A stretch of DNA of 64,000 nucleotides from Blastocystis hominis (taxonomy: Eukaryota; Sar; Bigyra; Opalinata; Blastocystidae). The notes below the pieces were generated by a model, which saw only the letters and a list, made by a program, of their open reading frames with translations, was not told where the DNA came from and made no database searches. Of this stretch, positions 1-12,037 are shown piece after piece; the stretch's first letter is position 1, and every line of letters starts with the position of its first letter. The stretch lies in contig NW_013171849.1 of NCBI RefSeq assembly GCF_000151665.1, forward strand, positions 124,001 through 188,000, written 5' to 3'. Both the position numbers and the translations under genes were made by a program.

Positions 1-729
1 TACGTTCTACTCATGTCTTTCACAGCAGTCATTCATGTACCAAATGCTTCTGGGATTGCAAGAGTGTCATCGCTATCGCATTCTTCATCGGTTTCTTTTC
101 GCCTTCCCTTTTGATTTTCAGAGATCTCAAACCTCAGAACCTCCTTATCAATCGTGATGGTGAGTTAAAACTGGGCGATTTCGGTTTGGCTCGTGCCTCT
201 GGAATTCCTGTGAAAAAGTGAGGTTTCGATCGAAGTTCTACGTAGATACACCAGCGAAGTCGTGACTCTCTGGTACCGTTCCCCCGATATTCTACTCGGA
301 AACCGCGACTACAACACCAGCGTGGACATGTGGAGCTGCGGCTGCATCTTCGCTGGTTGGATGTGCATTGTGCAGATGACGCATAGAGCTGTATAATAGC
401 ACGCCTCTCTTCCCCGGACAGAACGAGAGTGATGAGAGAGAAGTGATTTTTAAGAAGTTGGGATCCCCCAATTTAGCAAATATGCCGAAGTTGAATACAT
501 ATCCGGAGTGGAATGCCTCGATGCAGAATGTGTATAAACCGCGTCCGCTGAGCGAGTTGGTGCCTCGAATGGATAGCAATGCGTTGGATTTGTTGAGCGT
601 AGAGATGGGGAGAGGAGTTGATGATAGCGTTTTTTGACGTATGATCCGGAGCGAAGAATCGATTGCCAGCAAGCACTGGACCATCCTTATTTCAATAATG
701 TGGAGGGTGTACGACGAAGACGAATGTAG
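1..729 (+). CDS. Cyclin-dependent kinase, PHO85/CDK5-like (5' end outside window)
   Basis: C-terminal two thirds of a CDK. The first visible exon probably starts near 26. GT-AG introns lie at 91-121, 218-245, 356-386 and 599-627 (28-31 nt); joined exons give 195 codons ending TAG at 727-729. Visible kinase motifs in order: HRDLKPQN (split by the first intron), [37 protein letters not shown] and LTYDPERRI. The GIPV...SEVVTLWYR activation segment and the YPEW downstream are closest in memory to yeast Pho85 and CDK5, which bind PHO80-type cyclins. Such a cyclin is encoded at 43908. The N-lobe with the ATP loop and cyclin-binding helix is missing from the window, so the subfamily is inferred from the C-lobe only. 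Confidence 0.9.
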
Positions 730-743
730 AATAGAATTGGGTG

Positions 744-751
744 TGTTTGTT
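744..751 (+). terminator. TGTTTGTT polyadenylation motif, CDK gene
   Basis: Exact octamer 14 nt after the CDK stop codon. Confidence 0.7.
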
Positions 752-1139
752 TGAGAACGGAGAATTGGGGGGAGGAGAAGAAAAAGAAGAAGAAAAGGGA
801 TAGAGAGATTTCGAGCATTGCTGCAAATAATGTGTGTTGCTATCTTTGCTGTGTTTCTACAAAGATAGCCAATCTACAGACTATTTAGAGTTGTGTTTTG
901 GCAACAAACACGGAAATGAAGGAAGGTTACTGCCATTAATAAACGCCAAATGGTGAGTCAATGGATCACGATCCAAATAGTGGAATGTGACGGATTGGAT
1001 TATTCCCTTCTTTTCTGTGAAGCAGTGTTTCAGTTACTATCTAGTATCTTTCACTAAATCAGCCAACAAGGGAGAAATATCTATATTCTAATGATGAAAA
1101 GAAATGGAATACTCTTGATTTCTATTGTTAGAACATATT
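752..1139. other. Intergenic, nothing recognised
   Basis: AT-rich sequence without a supportable ORF or RNA gene. Confidence 0.6.
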
Positions 1140-2164
1140 GAAATGACTTGGGAAGGCTCACATTTTGAAGATTCGGGATGTCCAACCATTCATTGCATGC
1201 TGTGATTCGATACCTTCCAGTGTAACTGAGCGAGGAAAACGTAAGCTATTCCCCGTTTCCAAAATGCTGAGAGTTTTCAGATTTGGAAGATCTAGACTGA
1301 ATCAAATCATTCATCTCAGTCCCACTTCGCATTGTCAATGAACAAGATGAATCATTGTTTGTTAGACAAAGAGAATACTGGCCTAGAATAATGGCTTCGA
1401 GAGTAAACAGGTCTATTCAAAATAACGTATTTATTACAAGCATTCCTTTCAATCACTGTAGTCAATGATTAGCAAATGAATACTGTCCTAGTTCTATATA
1501 CTATAAATATGATAGATCTACAAATTATAATATGAGCTTCATTGAATATGTACTTCGAATTATAAATGAACAATAAGCAAAATTGTTAGAAGTCAAGTCC
1601 TAAAATCCTATCACTCAATATTCCAAACTTGGATGATTCTTAAACTAAATTGTACCAGCAAAATAAGTAAAAACTGCATTTCCCAAACCTGATCGATTGC
1701 AATATCTCACAGTTTAATTCTTGAAACACTTTCGAATTATTGCTTCCATATCCAAATGCTCTTGCTGTGAATGAGTTATTTTCAATGTGTAACTTTTCAA
1801 GTTTACTGAGTCCATTGATGTAAACCTCTGACACTTTGGGAAAGCAGTTACTCTTTACTGTAATGCTTTTATAGTGATATTAGGGTGGAATAAATGAAGT
1901 GGCATAAATATACTTATTTACACTCAGAACGTGATGCTCATTTTGTTGTTCATAGATTTTATTATGTAGCAGATCGTCATGATCATGATTCATTTTGGAG
2001 TTGATACTTAAAAACAAGCAAAAGAAAATCATATTGTTAATTACTGATATTGGCAGTAGCCACAAGTAGTATTTTCCAAAATAAACAAAAGCAATAAACA
2101 ATATTACTGAAAACCAAAGACTATACAGAATGATTCGATAGTATTCTATTTTCATTCCTCTCAT
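1140..2164 (-). pseudogene. Decayed TM-LRR gene of the MORN/LRR family
   Basis: Read on the minus strand, 2164-1880 encodes two hydrophobic segments (about residues 8-48) followed in the same frame, after a TAA codon near 1877-1879, by an LRR stretch at 1875-1640 with LSKLEKLHIENNSF and LQSIRFGKCSF. Homology then fades. At 1380-1140 a remnant of the C-terminal LRR exons survives (DLPNLKTLSILETG, then DIPNLQNVSLPKSF). The splice acceptor before DIPNLQ reads GG instead of AG at about 1182-1183, and the preceding exon has an internal stop. This order matches the intact gene at 2688-6669, lying directly upstream on the same strand, so I read it as a tandem duplicate that has lost function. A short expressed protein from 2164-1880 cannot be excluded. 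Confidence 0.65.
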
Positions 2165-2687
2165 TTCCTTGTCTATCTAGAAATTGGCATCGTTTCTTAT
2201 TCTGGAAATTGCAGTTTGAAACTATTTGTACTCGTAGTTATGCTGAAAATACCCATAGAATTGTTTTCATGTTATATTCTATTTGCTTTTCTCTCAATGT
2301 TCTGTTTTTTGCTTGTTTTAATCTACTGATTTTATGGAATTTAGCATATTGATGCTCTCCTGACTAATCACCCCTAAAAGAAGAAGAATGTGGATAAGAT
2401 ATCTGATTTTTGTGCTTTGGGAATTTACGGACCTATTCAAAGTGGGGAATAGGAGATATGGCAGTTTGGACACCAATTGCTATGTTTCAGGCAAGTATTC
2501 GAGTGTCAGGTTATAAGGAATGGAAAACTACAATATCGATGTATATTCAATCCAGCCTATCTCTCTGTAACAACCAATTCTTCATAGAAGTGGTATTTTA
2601 CCCAATCTCTCAAAAAGAAAATGATATTGCAGCTCTCTAAAATCGTTTTTTATCAACAAAGAACATTCTGAAACCTATTAGCCATGA

Positions 2688-5600
2688 TTAGTTCACAAGA
2701 TTGGAAAGTCTGTAATTCACGTCTATTCTTAATACTAGCAAGCAAGGCATACTGGTAATATTCTTTGTAACGACAGAGAAGAAAGAATCAGGAAGGCTAA
2801 CCGTTTGGAGATTTGGAATATCTAATTCATATCACTGCTTCTATTTCGATCTACTCTCTAATGTCACTGTGCGAGGGTTCCGGAAGCTATTTCCATCCGA
2901 CTTAATCGTCGTCAGATTATACAAATCTACAAAGAATCAGCAATCTTTCATTTGAGTTACTCCGCATTGTTAACGAACAGGATGAATCATCCTTGCCATA
3001 AAGCGCTTTATACCCGAGTCTGAGTGTTTCAAGGGAGGATAAATCTACAGTAGTCATCTAGCATTATATAGTGGTATTACTCTCTATCACAATTTTCGGA
3101 GAAATACGGAAGGATGATTCACCTAAAGTAATAGTTTTAAGGCTTGGTAGATCTGAACATAACAACAAAGCATTAATCCTACTCATTACCTCAAAGCTGG
3201 CTGAAAGGAAATTGCTAGAATCGGCTTCAACATTTCCAATTTGTACAGTTTCGAGTAGTGGCAGATTGGATAATCGGAACTCATCATGATAATCATAAAA
3301 ACTGTATTCACCAATCTCAATGGATTCTAGCTGTTCACAGTTTATTATAGAGAAATATCGTCCAATAAACAGAATGGATACATCTGGATCGTTTTTTACT
3401 CGTGTGAATGAGTTCTTTCCAACCTTTAAGCTCACCAACTTGTTTGCATTAATAATATCAAATTTGGTAGTATAAGTAAAGCTGTTATCTCCTATCTGAA
3501 GTGATTCCACGTTTGCAAAGGGTGAGAAATCAAATTCTTCGTATTCGACTTCATTGCATAACCAATTCGGAAGAATGATTGAACTGCTTGAATCTGAAAT
3601 TGACTGCAGATAACTGCAACTATGTGATTCTGTTGGCAATAGATCGGTGAGTAAATGGTGAACATCTAGTTTCAACAATTGAATCAGAGATTACTATGGA
3701 CCCTTTGGAAAAATACACTACTGAATGAAGTAGGCAGATTGACTGTTTGAAGGTTAGGAATGTCTAATTCGTCAGAAAGCAAAAATGGTACTACTTTCCA
3801 ATGTCACATTATGTAGCTGATCGAGACTACCTCCGTCAGTATTTTTGATGGACGTCAAATGAGGAAGATCTGTATCAATTAGTTTGAAAATTGTTTGCCA
3901 TACTTTTCATGATGAGTATGTTCACATCATTTACTTCACTTCCACACATTGAATCATCCCCAAGATCGATTGACTCCAAATTAGGAAGATCTAGAAAATC
4001 AGGCCGACTTCATTCTCACACCTTCAAGTATTACTTCCTTCGCAAATCGGAATGTATCTTGGCCTAAGCTAACTGATTTCAGGCTAGGGAAGTCTTTGGA
4101 TCATTCATAAAATAAAGAAAGTACCTTGAAGAACAAAAGAGGACCAAAAGAAGTTATATGAGGTACTGTAGGTAGTGCCGATAGTGATTGATTGTAATGA
4201 GGGCAGATTCTTCATCTCAAACTCACCGGCATAATCAGAAAAGCTGTATGAACCAATCTCTATCGATTTCAGTTCTTTACAGCTTGCTATATGAAAGGAT
4301 CGAGAAGCATCATCTCCATAAGTGTTCATTTTTTTCGTAAATGAATTTACGCCGATTACAATTTTACTAAGCTCAAGTAATCCATGTACCATAAATGTTT
4401 TAACATAATACATATTCGTGTCTCCGATCTGAAGGGACTTAATGAACTTATAAGCGCTTAGATCAAAGATACTTAGTAATCGTGAATTACATTGATCATC
4501 TGGTACTGTAACATCTGAAGTGGACAAGAATGTTAGTTTGGATAGGGGTACACATAAATTAATGTCTTTACTTAACTGTCGATTCTCAATGATCGATGAT
4601 AGCGCTTTATTCACATCTATTTTTCATTTCAGATAGGAATCCAATACTTAACACTTCGAGTGATGATTCCACAACATACTTTAATGCATCTGGCAAAATA
4701 ACAGTTTGACACTTTGGAATATCTATTTCATAATCCATCGGATTCAAATACTCTCCAGTGTAACCTGAAGATGCGACCACAAGGAATAGCCAACAGTAGA
4801 TATCGTTTCAAGCTCAGGAAGATCTACATTCAAATAATGTTCTAAGTTCAGTCCCTACTCTTCATTGTCAAGGAGCATTTCTCTTCTCCCCACTTACCAA
4901 ACAGAGAGAAGTAGCCCAGATTGATCGATTTGAGTTTTGGGAGGTCTATTTATCAAATGATTATTTGGAGGGCATACCCGAAAGAGTAGTGGAGAGCGAC
5001 AATCCAAAAGTGTAGTCTCCGAACTCTATGGTTTCTAAACTCGAAAGATCTGCTAATCACAGGAAAAGAAACAAGTACCGGTAAATGACAGCGACTTAAT
5101 CTCATAAAAGTTGTATGAATCGCTGTTTAGAACGCCAATTTTGAAAGATTTCAGCGCTGAAAGACTTGCCAGTTCAAAAGTTCCTCCGAAATCGCTAAAG
5201 CTGTATTCTCCAATCTCAATCGATTCCAAAGCCTTGCAGTTACGAATGCTAAAGAAGGTTGAATCATCAACTCCGTGACTGTTCTTCTCCAATGTGAACG
5301 AATTGCTGCCAATCGTTAGGGATTTCAGTGAGTTTAATTTTTCAAGTTGGAATATTGCTACTCGCGCAAAACAATCATTTCCAATATTAATTACCTTGAG
5401 GAATGGCTTATTCGATAGTTGAAACCCTGATAGGCTATTCTTGCTATTCGGCTTGACAATATAGGTAGACTTGAACATACTAATGTAAGGGTTCGTATAA
5501 TTGCAATACATAGTAAATAGTATTCCAATACAAAGTAGCAATAGAGTGAACATCGAAATAGTAATTATATAGATATAATTGGCAAAACATTCACAAACAG

Positions 5601-6669
5601 GGAGTCTATCTCCAATATACTCCACCATCAATTCCAAATCTGTTTTCTTGCATATCTTCTTGCCCAATAGTTTTGGAGCTTTCCAGCGAATTAACAAAAG
5701 TAGCCACAATATCGCTGTTACAGCGAGACCGCAATAGATATCAAGCAGATAAGCAACAATAACAAAAGCAAATAGAATGAGGAGTGTAATAACAAATGCT
5801 GGTTTGGAATGACCAGCAATCCAGTTTCGTTTGTATTTCACAGCATTATTGCTGTAAGCCATGCCTTGTCCATGTCGAACTCCATTTCTGTAGTTTCCCT
5901 TAAACACCACAGTCTTTCCATTCTTATCATACTCCTCTCCTTCTCCATTCCTTGCATAGTCAGCATCCAAATCATTCACAAATCCCCCACTGTAGCATTT
6001 CTGACCATTTTTGTACTCTATCATTTTTGTGCCGTTAAACTGCTTTATGAGCTGCACTTCTTTCCCATTCTTCCATTTACTAATTCTCTTGATATTTCCA
6101 TCGTTATAAATGTAGTTGATTCCAGTGTACTCGCCATTATTATCTTTCTTGAACACCCTGACAACTCTCTTGTTATGATCTACTTCCTTCCAATAGCCTT
6201 TCTTGTTTGCTACTGCTTCGATTTTCAGCCTTTTTCCTTGGCTAAAAAAGCCGTTGAATATCTCGTTTTCGTTCTCATCATACTCTGTTCCTCTTCCTTG
6301 ACGATATCCATTCTCAAAATATCCGCGGAAAAACAGCATGCCTGAATCATCATAGAGTGTACAAGGACCCGTAGCAACTCCATTTTCAAACGTCAGTCTT
6401 GCGACGATTACATCATTTCTGGACATAATAATTGATTTTCCGTTCATCTTCTTATTCTTCAAAGTCGTTTTTATATGGTAGCCTCTGTGAGGATATCCAA
6501 CCTCAACATCCACCTCTCCAGACTCATCCGGAAAGGATTTTACAGGGAATTGATCAGACACTTTGTATTCCCAACATTGTCCTCTTTTGGTGGATTCAAC
6601 TTTTTCTTCAGGTGTTATGTCAATATAAACATTGCCGGCGTTCACTTTGGGTTTTGCTAATATACTCAT
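2688..6669 (-). CDS. MORN-repeat, transmembrane, BspA-like LRR protein (about 1,168 aa, 16 exons)
   Basis: Start ATG at 6669, TAA at 2688-2690. Residues about 60-275 are MORN-like repeats (e.g. GYFENGYRQGRGTEYD, GNYRNGVRHGQGMAYS). Hydrophobic segments lie near 289-309, 312-328 and 364-389. The rest is BspA/TpLRR-like repeats with consensus LxxLxxIxIGxxSF. Fifteen introns of 29-36 nt interrupt the LRR part: 5050-5078, 4946-4977, 4824-4858, 4723-4751, 4617-4647, 4094-4124, 3991-4021, 3870-3903, 3764-3794, 3666-3694, 3153-3182, 3045-3080, 2927-2960, 2822-2854, 2723-2752. All fifteen are phase 1, and most cut at the first base of the Asp/Asn codon of (D/N)LPxL or (D/N)IPxL. Internal exons are 69, 72, 75, 84 or 87 nt, plus two long ones, and repeat in the same order about three times, so the gene grew by cassette duplication. 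Likely a membrane protein with cytosolic MORN part and exposed LRRs (inference). Confidence 0.8.
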
Positions 6670-7541
6670 TTTTGTATGAAAAATATGAAAAACGTTATTC
6701 CGTTACTCTATTGTCATGTCTTGTCATGTCTTGTTAGATCCTGTTCTGTTATTCGATGTTAAGACACAATAAAACAAATAATGCATTAGGCATATATGCC
6801 TTTTACTAATGATAATAGGAATATTGGTGATACTATTCAAAGGTGATTATCTACAAAAGAGAACTGCAGTGCCAATGGTAATAGTGTGTGTCTTGTCGTT
6901 CAATGAAAATAGTATATAGTTGGATTCATCATTTTTGGCCAGTTTGAAGAAATGAACATAATAATCATTGTTTTCTTCACACTTTGTCTAATTCTTATTT
7001 CAAATTGTTCAATCTATCAATATTCTGCATTATATATTTGGTAGTGTTGGTAGTTCCTGCAACAAGGCTATTTTATTATCTTGTTGATACTAACAATATA
7101 GTACAATGTGATTTTTCAATACAGTTTTCAAATCGGAGGTTTGGTATTTGATGGAGATGGTTTTGTCCAATATGCTCAAAAATGATTATATCTAGAACTA
7201 GATATATAAATATTATTCTACATCATAAGATTTGTTTTCTCTCAGTGAATTAGCTAATCCTCTGAACTTTCTGAATTTTATATTCAACTTCACAATGTAT
7301 ATGATTCTTTTTACTTCCAAAGCCTAGACTAAACACTCATTTTCATTTCCTGGCAATATTGTTCTATTTCCCTAATCACAAACTTCAAACTTGAAATCTA
7401 CACAAAAGATCAGTGATCCTCTCAAAATCGTCTCTAATCTCACTCCATCACACGTTTGTTTGAGATTTCAACGTGCTTTTTTAACTATTTCAAAAGTCTG
7501 TATCTAAATAAACCACATTCACCAATTTCTATTTCTCTTCC
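6670..7541. other. Intergenic, nothing recognised
   Basis: AT-rich. It should contain the upstream control region of the MORN-LRR gene, but no element can be named. Confidence 0.5.
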
Positions 7542-7549
7542 AACAAACA
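7542..7549 (-). terminator. TGTTTGTT motif (minus strand), GT61-like gene
   Basis: Exact octamer, 14 nt beyond the stop at 7564-7566. Confidence 0.7.
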
Positions 7550-7563
7550 CATAACACACCATT

Positions 7564-8847
7564 TCATTTCACAAAACTTCCTTCACTTTCATCATAGTAC
7601 TTATGAATCAACGTATACGTCTTCGCAATCCGCAAATAAGACAACAGCATTCCAGGCTGCACATACACCGGCTGCTTTTCGAGTTCCTGCCTGCATCTCT
7701 CCGAATACTCATGAAACATCACGTTGCTGTTCCGATCTGCGCACACCTGCGGAATGGGCACGCTGAAATTGGTAACCTCCAAGAAGTACAGCTGCGACTG
7801 CTCCGCGATCGAATTCAAATGCGAATAGCTCATCAACGCATGATCGATCGCCAGCACGGAGCTCCCCGGCACCAAATAAATCATATTCACCAGCAAGTCA
7901 CTTGCGATCCCCATCAAAATATCCGTTTCAAACAACGCGCGCAGCTTCTTCGCCTTGCTCACCTCATCCAACACGATCGTTTCATACCTCCAAATCTACG
8001 CTTCACCGCGCCTCTTCGTCCCTACCGCCACTTTTCGCTGGAACAATCGGCGCAGTTCATCCATGTTGCTGATGCTCCCCACATCGCCTTGCTCGTCTTT
8101 GCGATACGTCACGTGCAGAACCACTGCCGACGTGGGCGTTGGGAACTTCTCGTAGATGTGGTAGTAGCGATACGCGGCGATTCGAACCGTGTCGGCTTCG
8201 TAGAGATCGAGATGGATCGATCCCTCGTTCGCATAACGAATTAGCGTGGGGATCGTCTAATAATGAGAGAAAATCGCGGGAGAAACGAGCTCGCGGAAGC
8301 AGGAAAGACCGGAAGGGAAGTCGGAACGGTAGAAAAGATCGAAGGCGTGCGTGGAGGGGTAGAAGGACTGCAGAATGGAGAGATATTCGTAGGTGTCCGA
8401 GTCTTTGGCTTCGCTCAGAAAGGGAAGAAGGGCGTGGAGAAGCTGCGATGGAGGGAGAAAGGAAGCGGTACGGCAGGGTAGCGAGTGCTGTGGAGGGCGA
8501 AGTGGGCGAGGAAATTCAGCGAGGCAAACTGCGATATGAGATCCATCGCGTCGTCCGTTAGGAACATGTAGCTGCCGATCGAGCTGATTTCTTTCCATTC
8601 GGCGGCTTTGGGGTAAACGCCGTCCACAACAGCGAAAAAATCATCTCGAGGAAGCTCTATTATCAGTATTATAATACACACATTCACTCTTCATCATCCC
8701 AAACAGCAAAGACTTGTCCACCTCATTACCAAATAGTACAATTCGAGATGATTCACTGTCGTAACACACATTGCGCAGATACAACAGACTAAATCCCTTC
8801 CCACTATCCATTTCGTTTATATTGCTAAACTCCTCACTAAATATCAT
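7564..8847 (-). CDS. GT61-family-like glycosyltransferase (5' exons incomplete)
   Basis: Minus-strand exons 8847-8680, 8654-8472, 8442-8287, 8256-8026 and 7995-7564, joined by introns of 25-30 nt, stay in frame and end in TGA at 7564. The C-terminal part has FETDILMGIASDLLVNMIYL followed by VPGSSVLAID. This matches the GT61/DUF563 hallmark (F..ADILIG.HGAGLTN..F..PGS.V.EI), except that the usual HGAGLTN reads ASDLLVN. GT61 enzymes transfer xylose, GlcNAc or arabinose to glycans in the secretory pathway. No signal anchor is visible in these exons; in-frame sequence with acceptor sites continues up to about 9090, so the first exons are probably there. The substituted motif could mean altered donor use or loss of catalysis. 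Confidence 0.6.
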
Positions 8848-9681
8848 CAGCAATTCCTATTATTACGATGTTAACGAACTAGGTAAACCGCGAGGACTCC
8901 ATCTATTATTATTATTATTGTTACAAATTGCATTACTCCATATATTTACCAAACAAAAACAATCGACGGTTCTCTACTTCCCACTTTCTTATCATAAACG
9001 CATTTTACACCAATATTTACAACCGATCCTCACGAAAATCATAAGTACACAGAGAATAATCACTTTCTATATCAATTGGACCATCTTCACTTAGACCAAC
9101 TTAATAGCCTCTACCCATCACAATAGTCTTCTTTATTAGTGGCGTAGATAATATTCTAGAATCAAATTACTACTTTCAAGACATACGAACGCAGGTAACC
9201 TTCCGCAGACAATAATATCGAAATCATTGCGGCTATCACTGTGCCTGTCACACACAAAGTGTACCCTCTCACAAACACACTCATACACACAATCTTTGAT
9301 TCTTTATTCATTCATTTCGGTTCAATGGATGTATGACAAAGTGAATTTATAAATAGTACTATTCAATAATCTTCTAACTCCAAACTAACTCCATTTCCAA
9401 TCCTATTTCCAGTATTCTGTTCTATATCACTTCAAGTATTCAAATACAACATTTGGAACATATGTACTTCCCGCCCATTTTAGATTCTCTTCATTTCCAT
9501 ACCTCTAGCACCACCTCTATCATCCACCATCATTCTATATTCAAATATACTCTTCTGCTTTCAAATCCCTTCATTTTCATTTGATTGGTAATACTGTGCA
9601 TCAAATCCGCATTACTTACAAGCTTTTTTCTACACAAATACTTTTCATTTTTATATATTGTACAAAGCAATCGAATAGAAA
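8848..9681. other. Region between two divergent genes; likely 5' exons of the GT61-like gene
   Basis: Up to about 9090 the minus strand holds short open segments (e.g. LSEDGPIDIESDYSLCTYDF near 9100-9040) and possible acceptors that fit missing N-terminal exons. From 9110 to 9681 nothing is recognised. Confidence 0.35.
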
Positions 9682-10816
9682 ATGCAAGAACAAATGCAGG
9701 ATATGTCTATTGAGGACCGAGTACGAGTTGTGGTTTTGCCACCAAAATCTAGACAAACGGACCGTTACCTCTAGATAAACTAGAAGGAGCAGGAATCAAT
9801 GCTAGTGATATAAAGAAGCTTCAGGAAGGAGGATATTACACAGTTGAATCAGTGAGGGATTAGAAATGGTTTGAATCTAGGTAGCAATGACCACGATGAA
9901 GAAATTAATAGAAGTGAAGGGAATTAGTGAAGCAAAAGCTATCAAGATTCAACAAGCTGCTACCAAGTTGGTTCCTATGGGTTTTACATCTGTATGTATA
10001 TATTAATTCGAATATACTAATCGATTTAGGCGACAGAATATAGTAAAGTGCGAGAAGACATAATTCACATTTCTACAGGTTGTAAAGAATTGGATGCAAT
10101 TCTTGGAGGAGGAATGGAAACAGGTTCGTTGACCGAACTGTATGGAGAGTTTCGAACAGGCAAAACGCAGCTTTGTCACACACTTTGTGTAATCTGTCAA
10201 CTTCCTGTGGAACAAGGCGGAGGCGAAGGAAAGGCGCTCTATATCGATACAGAAGGCACATTCCGACCGGAACGACTTGCCCAAATCAGTCAACGTTTTG
10301 GTCTAGATCCAAACGATGTGATGGATAATGTGGCTTATGCCCGAGCATACAACAGTGAGCATCAAATGCAATTATTGATGCAAGCGGGAGCACTGATGTC
10401 GGAGAGTCGATTTGCTTTGGTGATAGTGGATTCAGCAACAGCCTTGTTTCGTACGGATTACACAGGCAGAGGCGAATTATCAACACGTCAACAAAACTTG
10501 GCTCAATTTCTTCGTGGTTTACAAAAACTGGCAGATGAATTTGGAGTAGCGGTGGTAGTAACAAATCAAGTGGTGGCGAATCCGGATACTGGAGTGTTCG
10601 CGAAGGATCCATTGAAGCCGATCGGAGGAAACATAATGGCTCATGCGAGTACAACGAGGTAAAGAAAGGAGTGAGTTTGAAATGATGTGTAGATTACGAT
10701 TGAAGAAAGGGCGCGGAACAACCCGAATTTGTAAAGTGGTGGATTCTCCCTGTTTACCTGAAGGAGAAGCTTCATTTGGAATAAGTGAACAAGGAGTGGT
10801 GGAGGCCACGGAATAG
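9682..10816 (+). CDS. RAD51: RAD51 recombinase
   Basis: Five exons (9682-9720, 9753-9851, 9881-9991, 10030-10658, 10693-10816) give 333 aa. Introns are 29-38 nt; the 38-nt one contains TACTAA. The N-terminal HhH region reads [12 protein letters not shown] and [12 protein letters not shown]. The RecA core has Walker A GEFRTGKT, the [20 protein letters not shown] segment, Walker [18 protein letters not shown], and the C-terminal [20 protein letters not shown]. Length and motifs equal eukaryotic RAD51, and these features fit RAD51 better than DMC1, although that split rests on memory of the families. It assembles on ssDNA for strand exchange in homologous recombination. The start is set by an in-frame TAG six bases upstream; Met5 and Met8 are alternative starts. 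Neighbours are unrelated. Confidence 0.95.
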
Positions 10817-11374
10817 TTGAAAGAATGAACATATCTTTGTTTTAGAATCGTTCATAATAATAGTATCGTCTCTGTGATATGGAGACAAGAACATCTTCAA
10901 TAGGACAGACAAAGAAATTCATACTGTATGTTTGAAATAGTTGATATGTTAGATATCCCAATTACATTTATGTGTGTTATATTTCTTCTTATGTAGACAG
11001 TTTTGGAGTACTTCATATACTATGGAATGTTAACATGTAGATTTTTGATGCGATCAGAAGGGAGGTAATAAAGAAAGGAACATAAAAAGATAACATTTAA
11101 AACATCTTCATTACCATGTACAGCATATTAGTATTGGTTTCTTAATACTACACCACTCTGCTATCTCATCAGATCATTGGGTAATACCGAACAAAAAGCC
11201 TGAAATAAATAATTGGCAATATCTAAACAACGCATTGCTGATTATACTGTTTCTGATATTAGCAACTGTTGTATTAATGGTTTCATCATCCATAAAATGC
11301 AAATAGCTTCTAAATATGAATTAAATGCGGATGGCTGGATTTCACTCATATTGAGTAATAGATAACGTGTAGTA
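10817..11374. other. Intergenic, nothing recognised
   Basis: AT-rich. An upstream exon of the following MORN fragment may lie near 11297-11360 (ATG at about 11297), but no good donor/acceptor pair was found. Confidence 0.4.
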
Positions 11375-12037
11375 TTGCAATTCAATAATGGATTATTCAT
11401 GAATCAAGGATTTGTCCTCAATGGGCAGAACGTGTTGAAAGTGTTTGGAAATCACCAAATTGGTGCTATTTCATATAATGAACAACAATCCATTGTAGTA
11501 GTAGAAGAAGGAATAGTGGATTTGGATCATGGAAGTCGATTTGAAGGATTGGTATTGGCAGAAAACAAGTTGGGAATTCCATTTGAATATGGTGAAATGT
11601 ATGATGATGATGGAATATTGATGTACAAGGGCATAATGATCAATTGGAAACGATTTGGATATGGAACGAGTTATCATAATAATGGATGTATTGAATATGA
11701 AGGATATTGGTGTGATGATAAGCGATTTGGAAGTGGAATTGTGTATGATCGATATGGTAATTTAGTGAAAGAATGTGAATGGTATAATGGAATTGAATGT
11801 GATATTGAATATGAAGGAGATGGAAACAAGCCATTGAATATCGGAATGAAACATTTGAAACTGATTGACAATTGTGTTTTGGTTGATTGGGTTGTTTCAT
11901 TGTTATACAATTTGGAATCAATCGAAATCGGCAATGATTGTTTTGGATCAGTGCAAACATTCAAAATCGATGGATTGAATCGATTGAAAACGATCAAAAT
12001 CGGAAGCAATTCATTTATTCAGGAAATATTGGATTGA
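11375..12037 (+). pseudogene. Truncated MORN-LRR gene fragment
   Basis: A 220-codon open stretch with MORN-like repeats (YEGYWCDDKRFGSGIVYD, FEYGEMYDDDGILMYKG), then one and a half LRR units (LESIEIGNDCFGSVQTF, LNRLKTIKIGSNSF), then a stop TGA at 12035-12037. It lacks the transmembrane block that separates MORN and LRR in the gene at 2688-6669, and no ATG opens the frame (it begins at TTG). The LRR stretch is nearly the same, base for base, as the minus-strand fragment at 22560-22700. Sequence after 12037 shows no further repeat exons. It may be a small expressed MORN protein; I favour a truncated duplicate. Confidence 0.55.

Noticed and set aside
3064-4614. Separate LRR genes at 3064-3678 and 4105-4614
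   Set aside because: Phase-1 introns of about 30 nt join them in frame to each other and to 5053-6669, so they are exons of one gene.
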